64,000 nucleotides of DNA from Oceanospirillaceae bacterium (lineage in GTDB: Bacteria > Pseudomonadota > Gammaproteobacteria > Pseudomonadales > Balneatricaceae). The stretch covers positions 1-64,000 of the forward strand of contig JABSRB010000031.1 in the NCBI GenBank assembly GCA_013215375.1, given 5' to 3'. The first letter of the stretch is position 1, and each line of letters opens with the position of its first letter. Under the pieces are notes generated by a model that ran no database searches, had not been told where the DNA came from, and saw only the letters and a list, made by a program, of their open reading frames with translations. Shown here one piece after another: positions 44,729 to 54,653 of the stretch. The position numbers and the translations under genes were made by a program.

Positions 44729-46198
44729 TCAATTAATGACCTCAATCGACTTTATTTCAAAATTCCCCAGCGTATTGATTAAATTAAAAAAGTCCGTTGG
44801 ATTACCATCCCCATTGGCAAATAAAATATGCGTGCTATCAAACCCCGCCAAAGCCGCATCATAGCTCACCCATTGACCATCTATATAGGCTTGCGCCCAC
44901 GCATGGGGAACAAATGTCTGTTGTTGATCAATAAAACGATCAACGTAAACAACACCACTGGCAACTCTGGCTGGAATACCCACTGCTTTGAGCATAGCTA
45001 CGAGCAACAAAGCATGCTCAGTACAGTCTCCCTGTTGAGATTTAAGCACCTGTAAAGCACTGGCATAACCCACACTTAAATCCTTAATCACTATGTAGCT
45101 ACGCACAAAGGCCTCAATTTTTTGCGCCGCTAAGCTCGCTGATGTAGTACCACCTACGGCATGTTTTGCCAATTTAATAATCTGCGGATGGGTACTTTGT
45201 ACCCAGCTGTTAGGCTCAAGATACTGAGTGATCTCCCTAGCAGCTCCGGTGTATGGGAAACGACCGTTAAACTTGCGAATTGGTGTCACTTCTATAGATA
45301 CATCACCATTGCTTAAAATAGACACTTTTTGCTCATCAGACTCTAAGAACTGCGCTTGCTCAGAGCGCCTGGCAATGGCATAGCTAAGGGTTGAACTTGA
45401 CTGTTGTGGGGTGATTTTTTGGGGGGATTTAATCAGTAGTTGAGTAAAAAAATTCGAGGGCTGATTAGCACTCAAGGCATACTGCTCACTCGTTGCTATC
45501 AACTCCAATTGCGTGCCCATAATAGCCATGCTCATTTTTTTGTAATTTTGCCATTGATCCACATAGGCGGTGATCGACATTTTTGCCCCTGCAACGGTCA
45601 ATGATGTATCCGTCTTAGTCAGCTCTACCACTTTACCCAGAAGATCGATAGCGAGTGTCTCAGCCACTTTCACGGTGACTGTAGTAGGCTGTAATGTGGA
45701 AATGATGAAAGTATTTGCCTGGTATTCAGTTCCAGCGCTTAAACCCCACTTCATCCCTAGTAATCTCTGCCCTTCAAACAGCAGCGAAGATGTATCCCAG
45801 GGGAGCTCTCGGTATTGTGTAGCACCATCACTCTCTACCACTAAATTCAATTTATCACCGTTAATAACACCCCGAGTATAGCGCTGGCGATCGCCCTCTT
45901 GCTCGATAGCGCTAAACAGTAGCGCTTCGCCAGTAAGCGTTTCCACGCTCTGCTCAATGCTTTTAATTTGCACTAAAGAGTCAGCCCGCTGAATTTGCAT
46001 AACCGAAGTAACCGTAGTAGTTACAAGCTGATCTTTGACACTGCGCTCTACTTTTGAATAGCCTGATTTTTTACCCGCCAAAAAAAGTGCATACCACTGC
46101 GTTTCATCGATAGCAGCGGCCACCGCCTGCACTGAGAACAGTAGATAAATACCGCTAAAAACAACCGTTAGTAATGTCGTCCATTTAAATTTTTTCAT
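44729..46198 (-). CDS. Exported transglutaminase-like domain protein
   Basis: A 489-residue exported protein with a transglutaminase-like (papain-fold) domain. The signal peptide ends near VQAVAAAI. The first 300 residues are a beta-rich domain of unknown role (KSGYSKVERSVKD). The catalytic Cys lies in QQGDCTEHALLL (about 391), His in VPHAWAQAYI, and Asp in SYDAALAG, so the Cys-His-Asp triad is complete. Such proteins act as proteases or amidases in the periplasm more often than as cross-linkers. The ATG at 46198 was preferred over the preceding GTG at 46201. No operon partner is evident. Confidence 0.82.
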   Translation of the reverse strand: MKKFKWTTLLTVVFSGIYLLFSVQAVAAAIDETQWYALFLAGKKSGYSKVERSVKDQLVTTTVTSVMQIQRADSLVQIKSIEQSVETLTGEALLFSAIEQEGDRQRYTRGVINGDKLNLVVESDGATQYRELPWDTSSLLFEGQRLLGMKWGLSAGTEYQANTFIISTLQPTTVTVKVAETLAIDLLGKVVELTKTDTSLTVAGAKMSITAYVDQWQNYKKMSMAIMGTQLELIATSEQYALSANQPSNFFTQLLIKSPQKITPQQSSSTLSYAIARRSEQAQFLESDEQKVSILSNGDVSIEVTPIRKFNGRFPYTGAAREITQYLEPNSWVQSTHPQIIKLAKHAVGGTTSASLAAQKIEAFVRSYIVIKDLSVGYASALQVLKSQQGDCTEHALLLVAMLKAVGIPARVASGVVYVDRFIDQQQTFVPHAWAQAYIDGQWVSYDAALAGFDSTHILFANGDGNPTDFFNLINTLGNFEIKSIEVIN

Positions 46199-46315
46199 CA
46201 CAATTCACCATTAACAACGAATGAATATAATGATAAGTTGTCTGCAAAAAATAAATAGTCCTGCTTTTTAATTTATGATTAAAGCAAAATTTAGTCAATT
46301 CTCTAATGAGTGTTT

Positions 46316-46440
46316 ATCCAGAAACAGGAGCGTAGCGAGGCTACACCAATCGCTCAAGATGGACGGCACAAGGCTAGGTTTTGTCAAATAACTATCTCGG
46401 GTGAGGGGGGATACCGCAGTAGCTTAGCGCTTCTGCATAG
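46316..46440. repeat. Degenerate copy of the dispersed CCAGAAAC repeat
   Basis: ATCCAGAAAC-x-GG-x-GCGTAG followed by GAGG and CGCTCAAGATG matches the right end of the element at 34992-35146, in inverted orientation, at roughly 80-85 percent over about 45 bp. Near 46413 CCGCAGTAG matches the inverted left end, suggesting a full but eroded copy of about 125 bp. It lies between the start of the transglutaminase-like gene and the end of the EamA gene. Confidence 0.6.
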
Positions 46441-46450
46441 GCACTAATAA

Positions 46451-47380
46451 CTACTTTCTCGATGCCGCTAAAAACAGTCCGGGAAGAATCAATATTGCAC
46501 CGAGAAAATGAAATGACTGCAATTGCTCATCGAGAATAAGCCAAGCCAGAGCTGCAGTATAAAGTGGCAGCGCATACATCACTAAAGAGGCGATTGAGGC
46601 ACCTAATAAAGTCTGGATCTTTGCGTAAGCGGCATAGGAGGCAATCGAAGAGACTACCGCTAAAAAAATAACCGTCAGAAATATAGTTTTAGCGACCTGC
46701 AAGTCCCACACTATTGGTAACTGCTGATAAAGTTCCACTGCCGCAAAGGGCAGCAACACCATAGCACCACCAACTGTCATGGCACTAAAACGTAAAAACA
46801 AACCCAGCTCGCTCTTTAAATGCCCTTGCCATAAGGAATAAAAACCCCAGGAGGCGGCCGCACCGACTATCCATAAATCCCCTTGTGTAAAACGTAACTC
46901 TCTGAGTATTTGTATATCCCCTTTAGCGACAATAACCACTACCCCAACAAAGGCAAAAGCAACCCCCACTAACTGACGTTTATTTAAATGTACCGCATAA
47001 AAAATACGGGAGAAAACAATGATAAAGATGGGAGAGAAAGCGTAAATCAAGCCGATATTAGTCGCGCTAGTGGTTTGGGCACCGATATAGGGGAAGGCAC
47101 CGCAAATGCCCATGCCTAAAAACCCGAGTACCAATAGTTGTTTCCACTCTTTCTTTATAACCGCGCGGTCTCGCCATAAATGCGCTCCAACAAAAGGTAG
47201 CATTATCAGAGCGGTGACAAACCAGCGGCTAAAAGCGAGCGAAAATGGTGGCACTATTTCCACCACAGCCTTGGCGATAATCACGTTTGAGGCCAGTAAT
47301 GCAGGAGAGAGCAGTAATAGTATTATGCCCCACTGCCGCGGGGAGATCATAGCTTCATGTTCAGAGGAAATAGTCGTCAT
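46451..47380 (-). CDS. EamA/DMT family transporter (RhaT/YdcZ-like)
   Basis: Ten-helix drug/metabolite-superfamily exporter of the inner membrane, about 309 residues from the ATG at 47380 (a TTG at 47392 is also open). Two EamA repeats are visible: LLSPALLASNVIIAKAVVEIVPPFSLAFSRW in the first and GDLWIVGAAASWGFYSLWQG starting the second, each ending in a conserved glycine-rich helix (YIGAQTTSATNIGLIYAFSPIF; YALPLYTAALAWLILDEQL). The substrate is unknown. It follows the LysR gene by about 63 bp on the same strand and could be co-transcribed with it. Confidence 0.87.
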   Translation of the reverse strand: MTTISSEHEAMISPRQWGIILLLLSPALLASNVIIAKAVVEIVPPFSLAFSRWFVTALIMLPFVGAHLWRDRAVIKKEWKQLLVLGFLGMGICGAFPYIGAQTTSATNIGLIYAFSPIFIIVFSRIFYAVHLNKRQLVGVAFAFVGVVVIVAKGDIQILRELRFTQGDLWIVGAAASWGFYSLWQGHLKSELGLFLRFSAMTVGGAMVLLPFAAVELYQQLPIVWDLQVAKTIFLTVIFLAVVSSIASYAAYAKIQTLLGASIASLVMYALPLYTAALAWLILDEQLQSFHFLGAILILPGLFLAASRK

Positions 47381-47443
47381 TACAGCACTCAAATAGAGAA
47401 CAACTGCTAAAAGTCCATAGAAAACTTTGGACTTATTCGCACC

Positions 47444-48352
47444 TTATTTAGGGTAATTATCAACCAGAAAGGCAACCAGTAATTTGACCCGCTCTGGAAT
47501 GAATTTAGATTGCGCATATTGTAATCGAACTATCCCCTGATAGTTATGTTTAATTTTCCAAGCTTCTAACACTGGTACTATGCGACCCTTTTTAAGTGCT
47601 TGTGCAGCGACAAAATCGGGTAATAGGCCGATGCCCAAACCCCCTATTACCGCGTTTAAACGCATTTGGCTATGGTTGGCACTGAAGCGACCGCTGACTG
47701 ATACTTTATGCACAACGCTGCCTTTTTGCAGTTGTAATAAACCATCGTTAGCGCTTTCTCCCAAGGTAATGCAACTGTGCTGTTGCAAGTCTTTAGGCTG
47801 TGTCACTGCGCCATATTGCTCGAGATAATCAGGGCTGGCGCAGAGTATTATTTTCACCTCACCCAGCGCTTTGGCAATTAGTCCGGGTATAGGATCCGGC
47901 TCAAGGGTGACGACAATATCCACCTCGTTGTGTATCGGATCGACAATATAGTCAGTGACTTTTACCTGCAGTTTTATCTTTGGATAACGCAGTGCAAAAG
48001 AGATCAGAATCGGCTCTAGCAACACTTTAGCGACCGCTTTAGGCGCAGCAATACGCAGCAAACCTTCAGGCTCACTGGTAATGGTAGATACAGTCACCAC
48101 CTCCTTAGCAGAATCTAACATAGTGCGACACAGCTCATAAATAGGCCTACCCGCCACGGATAAATCCATTTTTCGAGTGGTACGCTCTAATAATTTGACG
48201 CCTAAGCTCTGCTCCAACCTAGTTACTTGGCGGCTCACTGCAGAGGGTGTCACACCCAACTTACGGCTGGCCGCACTAAAGCCCCCCTCCTCCACTACCA
48301 TGACGAAATTAGCCATATCTGCCAGCGAATTGATCAATCTATTTGTGTCCAC
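47444..48352 (-). CDS. LysR-family transcriptional regulator
   Basis: DNA-binding regulator, 302 residues from the GTG at 48352 (AGGA ten bases ahead; TTG at 48361 is too close to that site). Winged helix-turn-helix in the first 60 residues: FVMVVEEGGFSAASRKLGVTPSAVSRQVTRLE. The effector-binding domain follows (EPEGLLRIAAPKAVAKVLLEPIL...). It resembles the CrgA/DmlR subgroup. It is divergent from the nitrilase gene across about 110 bp, the usual LysR arrangement, so the nitrilase is its most likely target; EamA, on its own strand, is a second candidate. Confidence 0.9.
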   Translation of the reverse strand: MDTNRLINSLADMANFVMVVEEGGFSAASRKLGVTPSAVSRQVTRLEQSLGVKLLERTTRKMDLSVAGRPIYELCRTMLDSAKEVVTVSTITSEPEGLLRIAAPKAVAKVLLEPILISFALRYPKIKLQVKVTDYIVDPIHNEVDIVVTLEPDPIPGLIAKALGEVKIILCASPDYLEQYGAVTQPKDLQQHSCITLGESANDGLLQLQKGSVVHKVSVSGRFSANHSQMRLNAVIGGLGIGLLPDFVAAQALKKGRIVPVLEAWKIKHNYQGIVRLQYAQSKFIPERVKLLVAFLVDNYPK

Positions 48353-48463
48353 AGCGCACAAGTCCTATTCTATTTTTCGGTATTATCATTGTCACTAGAT
48401 TAGATTATGCTGTCATTAATGTGAACAACAAAATATAAATCACAATGTATTCAGGAGTATAAT

Positions 48464-49447
48464 ATGTTCAAGAGCAATGACAACAGCCTTGGTAAAGACC
48501 AGCTGAAAGTAGCTATGGCACAGCTGGCACCCGTGTGGCTAAACAGAGCGGCAACCACTAAGAAAGTCGTTGATATGATCGATAGAGCGGGATCAGAAAA
48601 AATCGATTTAGTGGCTTTTGGCGAGGCACTTATCCCAGGGTACCCCTATTGGGTCGCGATGAGCGATGGCGCAAGATTTAATGCCAGCGACCAAAAGGAG
48701 CTGCACTCGCACTACACGGATCAAGCGGTGGTTATTGAAGCAGGTCACCTAGACGATGTTTGCAAGGCTGCTGCTGATAATAATTGTGCGGTGTATTTAG
48801 GCATTATCGAACGGCCAATGAATCGCGGTGGCCACAGCTTATATTGCACGATGGTGTACATTGATAAAAGCGGTGCTATCAAATCTACTCACCGTAAGTT
48901 AATGCCCACTTACGAAGAGCGGCTCACTTGGTCACCAGGTGATGGACACGGTTTACAGGTACATTCCATTGGTGCATTTCAAGCTGGCGGTTTAAATTGC
49001 TGGGAAAACTGGATGCCCCTCTCGCGCACTGCACTTTACGCCCTAGGCGAAGATTTACACGTGGCTATTTGGCCGGGCTGCTATCGCAACACCCACGATT
49101 TAACCCGATTTATCGCCAAAGAGGGACGCTCGTTCTCCATGGCGGCCAGCGGTTTAATGCGCAAGTCCGATTTTCCTAACGATACCCCGCATCTAGCCGC
49201 TATTTTAGCCGGCGCAGGCGACAGTGACATGCTTTCTAATGGTGGCTCTTGCCTAGCGGGCCCAGATGGTGAATGGATAATAGAGCCGCAGTGTGACGAG
49301 GAAGGTCTATATAGCGCGGTGATCGATCAAGCTCGAGTACGTGAAGAGCGGCAAAATTTTGATATAGCCGGCCATTATTCGCGCCCAGATATCACTAAAT
49401 TAACCGTTGATCGACGTAGGCAATCACTGCTCGATACCATTGATTAA
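48464..49447 (+). CDS. Nitrilase-family carbon-nitrogen hydrolase
   Basis: Enzyme of the nitrilase superfamily, 327 residues, hydrolysing a nitrile (or cyanide) to acid and ammonia. The catalytic triad is complete: E54 in AFGEALIPGYPYW, K145 in HRKLMPTYEE and C179 in GLNCWENWMPL. The C-W-E-N context and the FGE...PGYP motif point to branch 1 (true nitrilases) and not to amidases. The ATG at 48464 has AGGAGT ahead. It is divergent from a LysR gene and followed by a metallo-hydrolase gene, so a small inducible catabolic unit is likely. Confidence 0.9.
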   Translation: MFKSNDNSLGKDQLKVAMAQLAPVWLNRAATTKKVVDMIDRAGSEKIDLVAFGEALIPGYPYWVAMSDGARFNASDQKELHSHYTDQAVVIEAGHLDDVCKAAADNNCAVYLGIIERPMNRGGHSLYCTMVYIDKSGAIKSTHRKLMPTYEERLTWSPGDGHGLQVHSIGAFQAGGLNCWENWMPLSRTALYALGEDLHVAIWPGCYRNTHDLTRFIAKEGRSFSMAASGLMRKSDFPNDTPHLAAILAGAGDSDMLSNGGSCLAGPDGEWIIEPQCDEEGLYSAVIDQARVREERQNFDIAGHYSRPDITKLTVDRRRQSLLDTID

Positions 49448-49544
49448 ACCTATCAGAGCCTGCGCTATAATCCAAAAATCACTGTCTTGAATTTGTTAAA
49501 TGTGGGATGCTGCCACCACGCAAATAAAGAAAGGATTCATCGCA

Positions 49545-50552
49545 GTGAAGCGTTTTTTAGTGGTATTGATCGGATTGTGTATAAGTATTGCCATCATTTG
49601 GACTTTTGTTTTAGATGTCGGGGTGCGCTATCCCAGTACGGGTGGTGCAACGGTTTTTGAATGGCTCAGTATGCGCATTCAAGAAGACAGCTTTCCAGAA
49701 ATAGACCCCGCTGAAGTCCAATCGATCACCCAACCCGCTGATCTGGCTTTAATTCACACTCGCGCCAATAAACCTAGGGCAACCTGGATTGGCCACGCCA
49801 CCATGCTGGTCCAATACAAAGGGGTCAACTTCCTCACCGACCCGCATTTCACGGATTATCCAGCGCCGCTAGATTTTGTAGCCGCCCCTAGACTAGTTCC
49901 CCCCGCGCTTGATTTTAAGCAACTGCCAAAAATTGATTTCATTGTAATATCACACAATCACTACGATCACTTAGATCATCGCTCTGTGGATATGTTTGGC
50001 AACTCTGTCACTTGGTATGTGCCCTTAGGACTAAAGCAGTGGTTTTTAGATCGCGGTATCAAAGATGAAAAAGTTATTGAGTTAGAGTGGTGGCAAAGTG
50101 CGCAATACAATGATCACGTTAGCCTGACTTTCACCCCCAGCGTTCATTGGTCAAAACGCAGCCCCTGGGACACCAACAAAAGTCATTGGGGTGGCTGGTC
50201 TATCACCATTGATGATTTTAATAGCTGGTTTGCCGGCGACACCGCCTATGACAAAGTGGTATTTGAAGAGATAGGCAAACGTGCCGGTCCCTTTGATATG
50301 GCCTTTATCCCTATTGGCGCTTACTCTCCAAGATACTTTATGAGCCGCCAACATGTAGACCCTGCACAGGCGGTCAGCATCCACCAAGATATAATATCAA
50401 AACATTCAATCGCTATGCACTGGGGCACATTTCAGCTGACCTCTGAGCCCTATTTAGAACCTGTGCAACTGCTGAAAAAGGCACTAAAAAAGCAGCAGTT
50501 AACCGCAGATGACTTTACCGCTATCAACATTGGCGAGAGCATAAGCTATTGA
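49545..50552 (+). CDS. Membrane-anchored MBL-fold hydrolase (NAPE-PLD/UlaG-like)
   Basis: Metallo-beta-lactamase-fold hydrolase of about 335 residues from GTG 49545 (AAGGA nine bases ahead; ATG at 49500 lacks a ribosome site). An N-terminal membrane helix (VVLIGLCISIAIIWTFVL) anchors it. Metal ligands: SHNHYDHLDH in the first motif, later VHW and FAGDTAYD, and HWGTF near the end. The arrangement (TWIGHATMLVQYKGVNFLTDPHF) is that of the NAPE-PLD/YhfI branch, acting on phosphodiesters or lipids. It follows the nitrilase by about 97 bp; the link between them is not understood. Confidence 0.85.
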   Translation: MKRFLVVLIGLCISIAIIWTFVLDVGVRYPSTGGATVFEWLSMRIQEDSFPEIDPAEVQSITQPADLALIHTRANKPRATWIGHATMLVQYKGVNFLTDPHFTDYPAPLDFVAAPRLVPPALDFKQLPKIDFIVISHNHYDHLDHRSVDMFGNSVTWYVPLGLKQWFLDRGIKDEKVIELEWWQSAQYNDHVSLTFTPSVHWSKRSPWDTNKSHWGGWSITIDDFNSWFAGDTAYDKVVFEEIGKRAGPFDMAFIPIGAYSPRYFMSRQHVDPAQAVSIHQDIISKHSIAMHWGTFQLTSEPYLEPVQLLKKALKKQQLTADDFTAINIGESISY

Positions 50553-50696
50553 TTTTACTAACCTGTCACTATTGTGTCGGGTAAATGGCGGCTTTAATGG
50601 CACTTAAATAGCACTTAAGTCAGGTAACTGTCGTCACCCTTTCCATCATTTTGCGCGATACTTTAAATCCCGCAGCATTATATTTTGAGGCATACC

Positions 50697-51167
50697 ATGA
50701 TCGTTCGTAAATTAAGGTTACAGCGCGGCTGGTCCCAGGAGCAACTAGCCCAGTTAACCGGTTTAAGTGTACGGACTATTCAACGGATAGAGCGCGGTCA
50801 AAAGGCCGGGCTCGAATCCATGAAATCTCTTGCAGCGGTTTTTGAAATCGATCTAGCGGATTTAGCCCCCAAGGAGCAAGAAATGCATAGCCAAGCCATA
50901 CTTAAAGATGATGAAAGCCAAGCCCTACAACAAGTACGTGACATCAAAGGATTCTATTCCCACCTACTGAAGTACGCCATTATAGTCGGCGGTTTATTTA
51001 TCCTAAACTTAGTCACTAGCCCCGGTTACATCTGGGCCTGGTGGGTGGCGATGGGCTGGGGAATTGGTGTCGTATCCCACGGTTTAAGTGTCTTTGAAGT
51101 CTTCGACTTCTTTGGCCCTAAATGGGAAAAGAAACAGGTTGAGAAAAAACTCGGTCGTAAACTATAA
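50697..51167 (+). CDS. Xre-type HTH regulator with 2TM domain
   Basis: A 156-residue protein joining a DNA-binding domain to a membrane domain. Residues 1-55 hold an Xre/HTH_3 fold (LRLQRGWSQEQLAQLTGLSVRTIQRIERGQ). Residues about 90-156 form a 2TM domain (YSHLLKYAIIVGGLFILNLV, WAWWVAMGWGIGVVSHGLSVF) ending in the basic tail common in that family. ATG 50697 has GAGG seven bases ahead. It may be a membrane-held regulator; the target is unknown. It stands alone. Confidence 0.85.
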   Translation: MIVRKLRLQRGWSQEQLAQLTGLSVRTIQRIERGQKAGLESMKSLAAVFEIDLADLAPKEQEMHSQAILKDDESQALQQVRDIKGFYSHLLKYAIIVGGLFILNLVTSPGYIWAWWVAMGWGIGVVSHGLSVFEVFDFFGPKWEKKQVEKKLGRKL

Positions 51168-51720
51168 CCCCAATATTTGGTTGCCAGTGCTGACCTGAGC
51201 ATTGGCAAACTCTCTTCCTATAAAATCGATAATTCCGTCGTAATTCCTTTAAAACCGCTAAAATAAATATTATTCATTTGCATATCCATCAGATTAATTT
51301 CAAATAAACGACATTTATTGATTTCACTACAAAACAGCCCAGCCTTCTTCGCTGTTGCCATACCTTTGCTAAAAAAATGCTTCTAAACTCCCCAGGCTCA
51401 GTGCTAACTGTGAACTGATTATGTACAAATAATTAATTTTTATAAACTGAATAATCAAGGAAAATTAACTGCTTGTTTTCATACATTTAATGATTTAGGT
51501 TGTGTCCCAGTAAATACTTAACTCTTTTAATTACGTTTTATTCACGCGGTGAAGCGCTAGAGAATAGTTACACTTTCCCATTTGTTAATTCTTGATCAGT
51601 ATTGGTAGCCATACCTATTGCAGTTCAACGCCACCTTTGTACGACTTCTCATGTGAGGAAGCAAAGGGATTATCAAGGATGATAAATTAATATTTCGCGC
51701 TACTATTAAAGGCTTTATGC
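51168..51720. other. 553 bp AT-rich gap without a gene
   Basis: I see no gene, clear repeat or terminator here. It contains the promoter region of the chemoreceptor gene at 51721, whose ATG is preceded by AAAGG at 51708-51712. Confidence 0.4.
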
Positions 51721-53349
51721 ATGACTTTTTTAAATGATCTATCGATAAAATACAAATTAGCAATCATAATTATTATGTTTTCTACTCTGATTGTAATATT
51801 AGAATTTTTTAACCTTACGAACATGCGCATACAGCTAGAAGCCTCCAAAGCAACACAATCAAAAGAAATCGTGATAAGCGCTACCAATATTGCCAAGCAT
51901 TTTCATAATCAGTACAAACGTGGCGATATAAATGAAGATCAAGCTAAAAGTTCTGCTCTGGAAGCGATAGGCGCAATGCGTTACACAGATCAAAACTATG
52001 TCTTTATTTCAGACTTACAAGCACATATGGTGTCACATCCGACCAACCCTGTGTTAAACGGCAAAGATGTAAGCAATATCCGTGACCCAAATGGCTTCAG
52101 AGTTTTTGTAGAATTTGCCTCCCTCGCTAGAAAGCAAGGTAATGGAACCATAAAATACTTTTGGCCCAAACCTGGGCACTCACAAGCCATTGCCAAAATT
52201 TCTTACATAAATCTCTTCAGTGAATGGGGTTGGATATTAGGCACCGGCGTTTATATTGACGATATAGATGATATTTTTTACAGTAAATTGATCAGCTCTA
52301 TTGCCCTTTTCTTTCTCGTACTGCCAATAATACTGTTTGTATCTATCACTATTTCAAGAAATATTACCAGGCCTATAGCAGAGATTTCTCAAGCCATGCA
52401 GCACTTAGCTAAAGGTGATTTTACCGTGAGCGTTCAGCATGTAGGTAAAGACGAGATCGGGCAGTTAGCAGCAAGTTTAAACAGCACCACACATGCACTT
52501 AGCCAGCTTATAAGACAAGTGGAAAACTCTTGTTTACTCATTCGGGAGACTACGCAAAGTGCGGCCACCACTACCATCCAAACTTTCGATGGTATCAATC
52601 GTCAAAAAGATCAAACCACTGCATTAGCCGCAGCCGTCAACGAGATGTCGATGAGCGCCCAAGAAGTTGCACAAACAGCCAGTAACACCGCAGAGAATAG
52701 CCGAAGTGCGGATTCAGCGGCACAATTAGGTAAAGAGATCGTCGATACTACCATCGGCAAGATTAATTTAGTCTCTATCCAAATGGCAAGTTTACTAGCT
52801 ATGATGGCTCAGCTTGAAGAAGATACCGAGAAAGTGGAGATCATCCTAAATGTCATCAGTGATATTTCAGATCAAACTAATTTGCTTGCCCTAAATGCCG
52901 CTATTGAAGCCGCTCGCGCCGGGGATCAAGGCAGAGGCTTCGCCGTCGTTGCGGATGAAGTGAGGCAGCTCGCTAAGCACACCCAAGAGTCCACTGGGAA
53001 AATCCGAGAACTAAATGACCGCTTAAAAGCCTCGTTTGGACAAGCCGTTGCAATGGTAAAAAAAGGCCACGAATATACCGAGCAATGTACCCTTAGTGCT
53101 AGAGATGCTGGTGAGCACATCAATACAATATCCTTAAAGGTTAACGAAATTTTGCAAATGAGCGGTCAAGTTGCCGCAGCTGTAAAACAGCAGAGCATTG
53201 TGGCTGAGGAGATAAACAACAACATTTCGACTATTTCGGTCATTGCCGAAGAAACGAGTTTAGGCGCCAATGAAACCGCCAAAGCCAGCGAATCACTTTC
53301 GAGTATGTCAATGCAACTAGAAACACGTTTACAAGAGTTTAGAATATAG
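51721..53349 (+). CDS. Methyl-accepting chemotaxis protein with single-Cache sensor
   Basis: Chemoreceptor of 542 residues. Membrane helix about 14-32, periplasmic single-Cache_2-type domain (about 45-185; [22 protein letters not shown]), second helix (about 190-212), HAMP (about 213-268, [20 protein letters not shown]) and the cytoplasmic coiled coil. The signalling hairpin tip is canonical: [21 protein letters not shown], which contacts CheA and CheW. There is no C-terminal CheR-tethering pentapeptide. No che genes are nearby, so it is an orphan receptor; a binding-like protein gene is convergent downstream. Confidence 0.93.
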   Translation: MTFLNDLSIKYKLAIIIIMFSTLIVILEFFNLTNMRIQLEASKATQSKEIVISATNIAKHFHNQYKRGDINEDQAKSSALEAIGAMRYTDQNYVFISDLQAHMVSHPTNPVLNGKDVSNIRDPNGFRVFVEFASLARKQGNGTIKYFWPKPGHSQAIAKISYINLFSEWGWILGTGVYIDDIDDIFYSKLISSIALFFLVLPIILFVSITISRNITRPIAEISQAMQHLAKGDFTVSVQHVGKDEIGQLAASLNSTTHALSQLIRQVENSCLLIRETTQSAATTTIQTFDGINRQKDQTTALAAAVNEMSMSAQEVAQTASNTAENSRSADSAAQLGKEIVDTTIGKINLVSIQMASLLAMMAQLEEDTEKVEIILNVISDISDQTNLLALNAAIEAARAGDQGRGFAVVADEVRQLAKHTQESTGKIRELNDRLKASFGQAVAMVKKGHEYTEQCTLSARDAGEHINTISLKVNEILQMSGQVAAAVKQQSIVAEEINNNISTISVIAEETSLGANETAKASESLSSMSMQLETRLQEFRI

Positions 53350-53443
53350 TTACTCCTACCTGTATTTGAGTACAGGTAAGTAAATCTAGCTATAAAGGTT
53401 TCCCGTGCAATTAAACCGATAATTTACAGGCTCAGCCCCTCGA

Positions 53444-54331
53444 CTACAGCTGGTGCCAATCCTTATAGCCTTCATCAATAAATCCAGCATGAATATACGC
53501 TTTAGTTAGCTGATCCTCATCTGTACGCAATTTATTGATGTATTTTTGTAGTATAGAGTGTAACTCTGGTTTCTCATGATTAACGATAAACACCCGCTCA
53601 CCCGCTAGGGCTACTTTAACATCAGGCACGCGGTACAAGGTCTTTCCCCATGTAACAGATTCAACGCCCAATGCAGCAAAAGTAAAATCTGCCCGCTTCT
53701 TCACAATAAAACCACCTATACGCTGATGATCTGGGAGAGTTGATACTTTTTTCAAACCTAATAAACCCATCGTTTTTAAATCTACCTTCCATGATTTCTC
53801 TGTCACACCCACTAAAGAGTTCAGCTTTCCGGCAAGCATAGCATCATGCACTCCCGCTACATTTGCAGAAGAAGTGAAGACTCCCACATTAAACTGCCCC
53901 TGCATTAACACTGCGTCACTTAACTTAAAGTCACTGGGGTTAAACCTATCATCTTTTAGAATGGAATCCGCAAACACAGTATGTCCGAGAACATCCCCCT
54001 TCCCAGTACCCACATCCTTTTTACGTCGCAAACCATTACCCGACACTATAAACTTAATACTGTCGCTATAACCTGAATCTTTAATAGCATTACAGAGTAA
54101 AACTAATTCCAAATTTTTACGCCCGCTATTCTTTGTTTCACTAGAAATAATCCCAGGGCAATTGGCAATTGGCCAGGTAAAATCTTGTTGATTAATACTG
54201 ACTGATTTGGCGAAGTCTGACTCCAAAACTGTTTTGAAATGAACAATACGAATAGCCTCTGCTGCACTAACTGCACTCACAACACCACAGGTTATGATCA
54301 ATAGAGCGGTACTAAATTTAAGTGAATTCAT
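53444..54331 (-). CDS. Periplasmic solute-binding-like protein of unknown ligand
   Basis: Exported 295-residue protein with a type 2 periplasmic-binding-protein feel. Signal peptide ends near VSAAEA. Later segments (VGVFTSSANVAGVHDAMLAGKLNSLVG, DHQRIGGFIVKKRADFTFA) look like the second lobe of the fold. Two cysteines, in IANCPGI and VLLCNAI, may be disulfide-bonded. No ABC permease is nearby, so it may serve as a ligand-presenting protein for signalling (the chemoreceptor upstream is convergent, the polyamine operon is beyond). It is not a confident transport component. Confidence 0.6.
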   Translation of the reverse strand: MNSLKFSTALLIITCGVVSAVSAAEAIRIVHFKTVLESDFAKSVSINQQDFTWPIANCPGIISSETKNSGRKNLELVLLCNAIKDSGYSDSIKFIVSGNGLRRKKDVGTGKGDVLGHTVFADSILKDDRFNPSDFKLSDAVLMQGQFNVGVFTSSANVAGVHDAMLAGKLNSLVGVTEKSWKVDLKTMGLLGLKKVSTLPDHQRIGGFIVKKRADFTFAALGVESVTWGKTLYRVPDVKVALAGERVFIVNHEKPELHSILQKYINKLRTDEDQLTKAYIHAGFIDEGYKDWHQL

Positions 54332-54653
54332 GGTGCGCTATCTCTTTTGAATGATGTAAATTCAATATAGCTCAACTTCCAAAAAATGCCTTTTGTATCG
54401 AAAATTATTCTTAAGTTTTGTAATGCCACACCCGTTTCTGCAGAAGAATAAAAACAGAACGTCGGATTTGAGGGATTAAATAGAATCATTCAAGGGGGAT
54501 TATTGAACTGCGTCATCTTGTCAAATGTACGCTGTCCCTTGCTGAAAAACTTGCTATCAAACTAAAGCAAGCTATGTAGAAGAACAGGGAGTCGCGTTGA
54601 CAAGGATCTAGAATATAGCGGTATGAACGGAACTCGATCAGTACAATTTTTAC
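54332..54653. other. 322 bp gap without a gene
   Basis: No gene, strong hairpin or repeat seen. A short CCGTTTCTG at about 54430 resembles one end of the dispersed repeat, but the flanking bases do not match, so I do not call a copy. Confidence 0.4.

Noticed and set aside
54425-54440. CCGTTTCTG as a fourth copy of the dispersed repeat
   Set aside because: Only the nine-base end motif matches; flanks do not align.
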